Positions 1-5,012 of a stretch of 5,956 bases of DNA are shown in pieces. Source of the stretch: Hadesarchaea archaeon. GTDB taxonomy: Archaea > Hadarchaeota > Hadarchaeia > Hadarchaeales > Hadarchaeaceae. The position numbers were made by a program, and so were the translations under genes. The stretch covers positions 1 through 5,956 of the forward strand of contig JAGMBM010000120.1 of assembly GCA_023129675.1 (NCBI GenBank), read 5' to 3'. How positions within the stretch are numbered: position 1 is the first letter of the stretch; each line of letters starts with the position of its first letter. Below the pieces are notes generated by a model, which was not told the origin of the DNA, made no database searches, and saw nothing but the letters and a program-made list of their open reading frames with translations.

Positions 1-402
1 GCGATGCAAACCACGCCAGGAATCCTCGTGAAAACAGCAACACCGTTGGGCAAGGCCGGGATAAACATTTTAGGTGTCTCGATTGGTCCTAGGTCGTTCT
101 CAGTCTACGTCGCGGAGGAGGACTCCCGGCGGGCACTCAAGCTGCTGCACAGCACTATAACCAAGAACAAACTCATGAAATCGGTGACGAGCGAGGGTAA
201 CCTCGCATTACTCATAGCGGAGAGCGAGCGCTTCATTTATACTCCAGGTGCTATAGCCAAACTTTCGAAGCCCCTCGCGCGAGCGCGAATCAACATCACA
301 GAGATTCTATCGAGCCGAGCATCGATCAGTTTCTTCATCAACTGGAACGATCGAAAGGAAGCCCTGAAGTTGCTCAGGCAGGCCATGAAGGGGGTAGGGT
401 GA
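1..402 (+). CDS. lysC: C-terminal tandem ACT domains, probably the end of aspartate kinase (5' partial)
   Basis: The frame is open from base 1 and ends at TGA 400-402, so the gene probably starts upstream; the ATG at 4 aligns with the internal Met usually found just before ACT domain 1 of aspartate kinases. Two ACT repeats are visible. The first runs from about TPGILVKTATPLGKAGIN to SFSVYV, followed by an alpha helix ending ALKLLH. The second runs from YTPGAIAKLSKPLARARIN to SISFFI, ending ALKLLRQAM. In aspartate kinase this pair forms the lysine/threonine-sensing regulatory module, and the enzyme makes aspartyl phosphate, the first step of lysine synthesis. dapA starts on the base after the stop, which supports an aspartate-family role. 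No catalytic kinase residues lie in the window, so a stand-alone ACT regulator or another ACT enzyme is not excluded. Confidence 0.7.
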   Translation, partial: AMQTTPGILVKTATPLGKAGINILGVSIGPRSFSVYVAEEDSRRALKLLHSTITKNKLMKSVTSEGNLALLIAESERFIYTPGAIAKLSKPLARARINITEILSSRASISFFINWNDRKEALKLLRQAMKGVG

Positions 403-1281
403 ATGTTCGAGGGCGCCATGACGGCTATGGTGACGCCCTTCGATAAAGAGGACAAAGTCGATGAAGAGGGGCTACGTGAGAACGTCCGATTTCAGATAAA
501 GAGAGGCATCCATGGCTTGGTTCCGGTTGGGACTACGGGGGAGTGCGCGACGCTATCTTACGAAGAGCACAATCGTGTTGTTGATGTGGTGGTCGATGCG
601 GCAAAAGGGAAGGTATCAGTGCTCGCGGGGACGGGGAGCAACAGCACTTGGGAAGCGATCATGCTCACGAAACACGCGAAGGAGGTCGGGGCAGACGGGG
701 CGCTGCTCGTGGTACCTTATTACAACAAGCCAACCCAAGCTGGCCTCTATCAGCACTATAAGCGCATCGCCGAGGAGGTTGACCTGCCCCAAGTGATTTA
801 CAATATCCCCTCGCGCACGAGCTTGAATATGCTGCCCGAGACTATGGCGAAATTGGCCAAGGTCAAAAACATCGTGGGGGTAAAAGAGGCGAGCGGAGAT
901 TTGAAGCAGATCACGCAGATAATCGAGTTCGCGGGCAAAGAATTTTCGGTAATCTCTGGCGATGACTCGCTGACGCTCGAGATTATGAAGCTCGGAGGTG
1001 TGGGCATCATCTCGGTCACATCAAACTTGGTGCCCGACAAAGTGGCCAAGATAGTAGACTCCTTTCGGTCTGGTGATGTCGAGACGGCCGAAAGGATTAA
1101 CGATGAATTAGCACCGCTGATCAAGGCGCTTTTCATCGAGACGAACCCAGGGCCTGTTAAGATGGCGATGAACTGGATGGGGATGGCAGCGGGAGGGCTT
1201 AGGCTCCCGTTAGTCGAGCTAGAGCCCGAGAACCAAGAGAAATTGCACAAAGTTTTGGTCGACATGGGGTTGGTGAAGTGA
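403..1281 (+). CDS. dapA: 4-hydroxy-tetrahydrodipicolinate synthase (DapA)
   Basis: Class I aldolase of the DAP pathway: condenses pyruvate with aspartate semialdehyde in the cytoplasm. It is 292 aa, the full family length, a single TIM barrel. Numbering coincides with E. coli DapA: GTTGE at 43-47 gives Thr44 and Thr45, Tyr107 sits in VVPYYNKP, Tyr133 in IYNIPSRT, Arg138 binds substrate, and Lys161 in VGVKEASGD is the Schiff-base lysine. Residues matching the E. coli lysine feedback pocket are largely kept (Ala49, Leu51, His56, Asn80, Glu84, Tyr106), with Tyr instead of His at 53 and Cys instead of Ser at 48. The ATG directly follows the upstream TGA, and AAGGGGGT at 388-395 is a good ribosome site, so translation is probably coupled. 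The stop overlaps the dapB start by 4 bp. Confidence 0.96.
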   Translation: MFEGAMTAMVTPFDKEDKVDEEGLRENVRFQIKRGIHGLVPVGTTGECATLSYEEHNRVVDVVVDAAKGKVSVLAGTGSNSTWEAIMLTKHAKEVGADGALLVVPYYNKPTQAGLYQHYKRIAEEVDLPQVIYNIPSRTSLNMLPETMAKLAKVKNIVGVKEASGDLKQITQIIEFAGKEFSVISGDDSLTLEIMKLGGVGIISVTSNLVPDKVAKIVDSFRSGDVETAERINDELAPLIKALFIETNPGPVKMAMNWMGMAAGGLRLPLVELEPENQEKLHKVLVDMGLVK

Positions 1282-2102
1282 TAAAGGTCGCATTATGTGG
1301 CGCTTGCGGGCGGATGGGCCGAACTATCTTGCGCGAGATAACGAAGCAGCGCGACATGAAGTTGGTCGCCGCGATCGACGCCCCCCGAACATCCTTCGTC
1401 GGGCAAGACGCCGGAGGGTTAGCAGGCCTCACCAAACTAGGCGTGGCGGTGGTAGGTACTGAAAAATTAACGGATGCCTTAAAGCGGGCGAAGCCAGATG
1501 TGCTCGTCGATTTCACCAACGCCAATGCTGCGGTGCAAAACGTCGAGACCGCTGCGAGCCTGCGTATCCCAGTAGTGGTCGGCACGACCGGCTTTTCGCG
1601 TGAGCAGCTTGGACGAATTAAGGATACCGTGAAGAAAGCCAAAATCCCCGCGGTGGTGGCCCCAAACATGTCGGTTGGGGTGAACGTCCTTTTCAAGCTC
1701 GCGGGGGACGCAGCGAGATTACTCGGAAGGGGTTACGATGTTGAGATTATCGAAGCCCATCATGTGCACAAAGCTGATTCACCAAGCGGCACAGCACTTC
1801 GGATAGCGGAAATCGTAGCGAAGGAGTTCGGCTGGAGCAAAGAAAGCATAAAATGTGGAAGACCCGCTGGCAAAAGACCTCGCGCGAAGGGTGAAATTTA
1901 CATTCATTCACTCAGGGCGGGCGACATCGCGGGCGAGCACATCGTGACGTTTGCCGCACCCGGTGAACGGGTTGAGCTCGTGCATCACGCGCACAGCCGT
2001 GAAACTTTTGCGTCGGGTGCAATAAAGGCGATTCGTTTTGTCGTCGAAAAAGGAAAGCCAGGTATTGTGCAGGATATGCGGGATATATTGGGTCTAATTT
2101 AA
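1278..2102 (+). CDS. dapB: 4-hydroxy-tetrahydrodipicolinate reductase (DapB)
   Basis: Reduces hydroxy-tetrahydrodipicolinate to tetrahydrodipicolinate with NAD(P)H, the step after DapA. It is 274 aa, a normal length. The N-terminal Rossmann motif is CGACGRMGR at 7-15, with Asp34 at the end of strand 2 (AAID) where the cofactor ribose is read. DFTN at 78-81 and GTTGFS at 102-107 are family signatures. The catalytic region EAHHVHKADSPSGTA at 159-173 supplies His161, His162, Lys165 and the Ser-Gly-Thr substrate loop. The start is GTG, overlapping the dapA TGA in a GTGA junction; GGTGA at 1272-1276 is a strong archaeal ribosome site, though unusually close to the start. The start choice is supported because MIKVALCGACG begins the first beta strand at the expected distance. 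It is the last gene of the lysine cluster on this side. Confidence 0.96.
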   Translation: MIKVALCGACGRMGRTILREITKQRDMKLVAAIDAPRTSFVGQDAGGLAGLTKLGVAVVGTEKLTDALKRAKPDVLVDFTNANAAVQNVETAASLRIPVVVGTTGFSREQLGRIKDTVKKAKIPAVVAPNMSVGVNVLFKLAGDAARLLGRGYDVEIIEAHHVHKADSPSGTALRIAEIVAKEFGWSKESIKCGRPAGKRPRAKGEIYIHSLRAGDIAGEHIVTFAAPGERVELVHHAHSRETFASGAIKAIRFVVEKGKPGIVQDMRDILGLI

Positions 2103-2106
2103 AACC
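2094..2106 (+). promoter_or_regulatory. Candidate TATA box for the nuclease-domain gene
   Basis: CTAATTTAAAACC overlaps the dapB stop codon. Its centre, about 2100, places a transcript start near 2125, at or next to the second possible TTG start (2124). This suggests a separate promoter and a leaderless or nearly leaderless message, although read-through from dapB is also possible. Judged by eye only. Confidence 0.4.
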
Positions 2107-2111
2107 TCTAT

Positions 2112-3542
2112 TTGAGTGGTAAATTGGAAAGAGGAATCCTCGTCTATGCGTTAATCGTAACGATTGCAGTTGCAATTACTTTTACTTTGATCCTCACCGA
2201 AGAAAGGACCAAAGCGGAACTACCCACTTACAATGTTGGAGATGAGTGGGTGTACCGATCAACTAACGATACCACGTATACATTCCATTACAAGGTAACC
2301 GCTGAGGAGACGATAGACGATGAAGATTCCTATGTTATTGAAACATCATACGACCCACCTTTTTTGGGAATCAATAGTGGCGAAACAAAGTGGATGAAAA
2401 AGGGAACTGGAGATACAATGAAGACGCAAATGTCAGGGATATATACAGGATTTTCTTACACAAGAACCCAGACGTACAGTTATCAGTACTCAGGAGCAGA
2501 CAAATGGCCCATTGAAGTCGGAAAAGAATACTCCGTGACCAGGACCCAAACTTACACCATTACCCCCCCTTACCAAACTGGAACCGAAACCAAAACCAGC
2601 ACGGTAAAGGTGGAGAAAAGGGAGGATGTCACAGTGCCTGCGGGGACGTTCACGTGTTTCAAGGAAGTCTATTATGATGAAAACGACAACGTATGGTACA
2701 CGTCGTGGCATTCGGATAATGTCAAACGGTATGTTAAAACAATAAACAATGAAACTGGGAAAACCACAGAGCTCGTGTCCTACTCCATAAGAGAGGAATC
2801 GTTGGCAATTTCAGGGCCCACGGGACTCGAAGTCGGTGAAGAAGCGATGTTCACAGTTACATCTAGAAGTTCACCAGTTGAGAACGCGTTTGTAGAGGTT
2901 GATGGTGATACTAAGAAGTCGGGGGCAGATGGAACGGTTACGTTCGTTTTTGATCAGCCGGGCAACTTTACGGTTAAAGCAACCAAAGAAGGATATGAAG
3001 AGGCATCTATCCCAGTAACTGTCACTGCCCATCCAGAAGGTGCTCCGCATTACGAAATTGTCGCTTGCGTAAATTGGATCAATGACGCTGATACCATTGA
3101 GGTGGGGATATACAAACTAGTAACAGAATTGGACCCCGGGGGGGAAATATCTGAGGGTACAACCGAGAGGATAAGGTTCGGAGGAGGGGTGGACGCTCCG
3201 GAACTCACGGACTATACTCCACCACGCTCCGGTCAGCCGGGGTCTGTGGAAGCTACAGAATTTATAGAAAACCTCATTCCGCTTCGCACCACGGTTTACT
3301 TGGACCTCAACGACCTCTCCGTAGGGGGGCAGACTGGACGCCCGTACCGCGGTGAATATGAAAGGTTGATCGCGGTAATTTACACGGTGATTGATGGTCA
3401 ATGGGTTAACATCAACGCTGAGTTATTGCGATGGGGTCTGGAAGAATATCCAGGCTTTGGCTGGCTTAAATATAGATACTACCCCTCGGAGTGGAATCCC
3501 GACGATTGGCTAGAGGAGAACTACCCCTACGTTCTAGATTAA
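2112..3542 (+). CDS. Membrane-anchored extracytoplasmic protein with C-terminal staphylococcal-nuclease-like domain
   Basis: Residues 8-29 are a hydrophobic helix after a short basic start (KLERG), so this is a signal anchor or signal peptide with the rest outside the membrane. Residues 38-228 are beta-rich and Thr/Tyr-rich, beginning with VGDEWVY and containing VPAGTFTCFKE, a pattern seen in secreted DUF3108-like domains (weak assignment). Residues 230-307 look like an Ig or carboxypeptidase-regulatory-like beta sandwich. Residues 314-446 resemble an SNase domain: NDADTIEV (Asp327), VDAPE (Asp361, Glu364), an upstream Arg355 and ERLIAVIY (Arg418) match the nuclease Asp21, Asp40, Glu43, Arg35 and Arg87. 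The Arg355-to-Asp361 spacing is one residue longer than in the Staphylococcus enzyme. It may cleave external DNA or RNA (inference). Only TTG starts are available, at 2112 or 2124. Base composition is visibly lower in G+C than in the dap genes. Confidence 0.8.
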   Translation: MSGKLERGILVYALIVTIAVAITFTLILTEERTKAELPTYNVGDEWVYRSTNDTTYTFHYKVTAEETIDDEDSYVIETSYDPPFLGINSGETKWMKKGTGDTMKTQMSGIYTGFSYTRTQTYSYQYSGADKWPIEVGKEYSVTRTQTYTITPPYQTGTETKTSTVKVEKREDVTVPAGTFTCFKEVYYDENDNVWYTSWHSDNVKRYVKTINNETGKTTELVSYSIREESLAISGPTGLEVGEEAMFTVTSRSSPVENAFVEVDGDTKKSGADGTVTFVFDQPGNFTVKATKEGYEEASIPVTVTAHPEGAPHYEIVACVNWINDADTIEVGIYKLVTELDPGGEISEGTTERIRFGGGVDAPELTDYTPPRSGQPGSVEATEFIENLIPLRTTVYLDLNDLSVGGQTGRPYRGEYERLIAVIYTVIDGQWVNINAELLRWGLEEYPGFGWLKYRYYPSEWNPDDWLEENYPYVLD

Positions 3543-3546
3543 ACCT

Positions 3547-3681
3547 CTACGATTTTTTAATCCGATCCCGCCCGTGAAAAGGACAGGGACGACCCAGCCT
3601 GCAGAAGCGGCACTTTTCAACGGGTACGGGTAGGAGTGGTTTTTGCATTCGCCCATATTTCCGCCGAGGCAACTCAAGCAC
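3547..3681 (-). CDS. Small putative zinc-finger protein (C-x2-C-x5-C-x2-H)
   Basis: A short gene in the gap between the nuclease gene and asd. From an in-frame ATG at 3648-3646 it gives 33 residues; from GTG at 3681-3679 it gives 44. The C-terminal half reads KCRFCRLGRPCPFHGRDR, with three Cys and one His spaced to bind one zinc, flanked by basic residues (RRKYGR before, RDRIKKS after). The N-terminal part is proline-rich (LLPVPVEK). A TATA-like element at 3714-3707 predicts a transcript start near 3686, which favours the GTG start, or TTG 3672-3670 preceded by GGTG. The stop is TAG at 3549-3547, and the 3' end points toward the nuclease gene, only 4 bp from its stop. No family recognised; nucleic-acid binding is a guess from size, charge and zinc motif. 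A chance frame is possible but unlikely given the motif and promoter. Confidence 0.5.
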   Translation of the reverse strand: MLELPRRKYGRMQKPLLPVPVEKCRFCRLGRPCPFHGRDRIKKS

Positions 3682-3706
3682 CAAAAAGGTGTATCTTGTT
3701 CGTCTG

Positions 3707-3714
3707 TTAAAAAT
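3707..3714 (-). promoter_or_regulatory. Candidate TATA box for the small zinc-finger gene
   Basis: Read on the minus strand this is ATTTTTAA, about 26 bp before the GTG start at 3681. It lies 14 bp from the oppositely facing asd TATA box, making a compact divergent promoter pair. Confidence 0.4.
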
Positions 3715-3728
3715 GGCCCGAGTTAAGC

Positions 3729-3740
3729 TATTTTTAAGAG
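3729..3740 (+). promoter_or_regulatory. TATA box of asd
   Basis: TATTTTTAAGAG is centred about 25 bp before the predicted transcript start near 3759. The resulting leader is only about a dozen bases and carries GAGGT at 3760-3764, six bases before the ATG. The match in sequence and spacing is good for an archaeal promoter, and it shows that asd is transcribed independently of the upstream dap operon. Confidence 0.6.
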
Positions 3741-3770
3741 CCTATGAAAATAACATAGCGAGGTAGCCAA

Positions 3771-4838
3771 ATGGCAAAAATCCCAGTAGCTGTACTTGGC
3801 GCGACGGGCACGGTGGGGCAGCACTTCGTTAAGCTGCTCCTAGACCATCCTTGGTTCGAGCTGGCTGCACTCACGGCTAGCGAACGCTCCGCCGGCAAAC
3901 GCTACGGGGATGCGGCGAAGTGGTACCTCAGCGAGGAGGTCCCCGAGCAGGTTGCAGATGTCGAGGTCAGGCTGACGGAACCGAGGGCAGTCGAGGATGC
4001 CAAGCTCCTTTTCTCAGCCATGCCCGCCGAAGAAGCCGCGAAAATCGAACCAGTTTGCGCAGAAGCCGGGTTCATCATGAGCTCGAACTCCAGCAATTTC
4101 AGAATGGACCCCGACGTCCCCCTGATAATCCCTGAAGTCAACCCAGACCACCTGAAACTCATCGAGGCTCAAAAGAAGCAACGGGGTTGGGACGGCTTCA
4201 TCGTGAAGAACCCCAACTGCACCACGATCGTGTTCGTGCTCCCACTCAAACCCTTGTTGGACGCATTCGGAATCAACAGCGTGCTCGTGGCGTCGATGCA
4301 AGCCCTCTCGGGCGCAGGGTACGCGGGCGTTCCATCGATGGCGATCGAGGACAACGTTATCCCGTTCATCGCAAAAGAGGAGGGTAAGACAGAGGACGAG
4401 CCGCTGAAACTGCTTGGCAAGCTGAGCGGAAAAAACATCGAGCAAGCGCCGATCCGCATTAGTGCGAGTTGCCACCGGGTACCCGTGCTTGATGGTCATA
4501 CCACGGCGGTTTTCGTCGAGCTCGGGAAGCCAGCAAGCCCCGAGGAAGCTGCCGAAGTGCTCTCGAAATTTAAAGCCAAACCTCAAAAACTCAAACTCCC
4601 TTCCGCGCCCGAGCAGCCCGTGATAGTTTCGCCGGAGGAGAACATGCCCCAGCCCCGATACGCCCGATACGCGGGCTCGGTTCCGGGCATGGCGGTGGTC
4701 GTCGGGCGCGTGCGAAAGGATCCAGCACTTAAGAACGGCATCAAGTTCATCGCCTCTGGACACAATGTGATTCGAGGAGCTGCCGGTGCGGCTGTGCTGA
4801 ACGCTGAACTTCTGAAGGCTGAGGGTTATCTGAAGTAA
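3771..4838 (+). CDS. asd: Aspartate-semialdehyde dehydrogenase, archaeal type
   Basis: Reduces aspartyl-4-phosphate to aspartate semialdehyde with NADPH, feeding DapA here and the threonine/methionine branch. It is 355 aa, typical of the archaeal/fungal class. The N-terminal nucleotide motif is GATGTVGQ at 10-17. The catalytic cysteine is Cys150 in KNPNCTTIV. SCHRVPVLDGHT at 233-244 supplies the substrate arginine (Arg236) and the active-site histidine (His243). SGAGYAGVPS at 180-189 is a conserved loop of this class. The ATG is well supported: GAGGT lies six bases upstream and the first beta strand (KIPVAVLG) begins at once. It is separated from lysC-dapA-dapB by two unrelated genes but has its own promoter. 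The 3' end faces the convergent tRNA gene 32 bp away. Confidence 0.96.
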   Translation: MAKIPVAVLGATGTVGQHFVKLLLDHPWFELAALTASERSAGKRYGDAAKWYLSEEVPEQVADVEVRLTEPRAVEDAKLLFSAMPAEEAAKIEPVCAEAGFIMSSNSSNFRMDPDVPLIIPEVNPDHLKLIEAQKKQRGWDGFIVKNPNCTTIVFVLPLKPLLDAFGINSVLVASMQALSGAGYAGVPSMAIEDNVIPFIAKEEGKTEDEPLKLLGKLSGKNIEQAPIRISASCHRVPVLDGHTTAVFVELGKPASPEEAAEVLSKFKAKPQKLKLPSAPEQPVIVSPEENMPQPRYARYAGSVPGMAVVVGRVRKDPALKNGIKFIASGHNVIRGAAGAAVLNAELLKAEGYLK

Positions 4839-4845
4839 GTCCTTT

Positions 4846-4850
4846 AAAAA
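4846..4850 (-). terminator. T-run downstream of the tRNA gene
   Basis: Five T residues on the minus strand, about 20 bases past the tRNA 3' end, within GATTTTTAAAGG. Archaeal RNA polymerase commonly stops at such runs. It is short and could be incidental. Confidence 0.35.
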
Positions 4851-4884
4851 TCACAAGGTACTTTTCGAGGTAGCGGGGGCTGGA

Positions 4885-4913
4885 AATTCCGGAAACAGCG
4901 TGTGCTGCTTCCT
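4885..4913 (-). other. tRNA intron 3 (29 nt, T-loop position 59/60)
   Basis: Interrupts the T loop. GGAAGCAG (4912-4905) pairs with CTGTTTCC (4898-4891) as an eight-pair hairpin with loop CACACG. UUC of the T loop pairs with GAA at 4889-4887. Three-base bulges AGA and UUU lie on opposite strands with the cut after the second base of each, which fits a bulge-helix-bulge with one mismatch. Intron 4914-4886 is the alternative, giving loop TTCAATT. Confidence 0.75.
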
Positions 4914-4935
4914 CTTGAACCAGCGACCTCCGGGT

Positions 4936-4953
4936 ATCACAAGCTAAATACCT
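4936..4953 (-). other. tRNA intron 2 (18 nt, canonical position 37/38)
   Basis: Inserted after A37, one base past the anticodon. UCAUAAG (4958-4952), which includes the whole anticodon, can form seven pairs with CUUGUGA (4943-4937), so the anticodon is hidden until splicing. The alternative ends 4952-4935 give the same mature tRNA. Confidence 0.8.
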
Positions 4954-4982
4954 TATGAGCCCGGCGGGCACTCCATGCTGCC

Positions 4983-5012
4983 ATGAGGGCAGAGTAGTTT
5001 CCTACCGCTGCT
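4983..5012 (-). other. tRNA intron 1 (30 nt, position 10/11)
   Basis: This intron splits the D stem after G10. Acceptor bases G4-G7 (5019-5016) can pair with CCTC at 4988-4985. GCAG at 5011-5008 pairs with CTGC at 4992-4989, and a GTAG-GAAA-CTAC hairpin at 5005-4994 caps it. Unpaired TAGA at the 5' junction and ATG at the 3' junction give a relaxed bulge-helix-bulge with cuts after G10 and T4983. The position is outside the canonical anticodon-loop site. Confidence 0.75.

Noticed and set aside
798..1265. A 155-codon minus-strand frame opposite dapA, and a similar one at 1199-1696 opposite dapB
   Set aside because: Both are antisense to complete catalytic genes with all key residues and have no promoter, ribosome site or motif of their own.
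4014..4763. A 249-codon open frame on the minus strand
   Set aside because: It lies wholly opposite asd, has no recognisable domain and has odd composition; it is a shadow of a GC-rich, strongly supported gene.
4747..4971. A 74-codon minus-strand frame, and a 60-codon plus-strand frame at 4955-5137
   Set aside because: Both cross the tRNA exons and introns, show no protein motif, and are better explained by the RNA gene.
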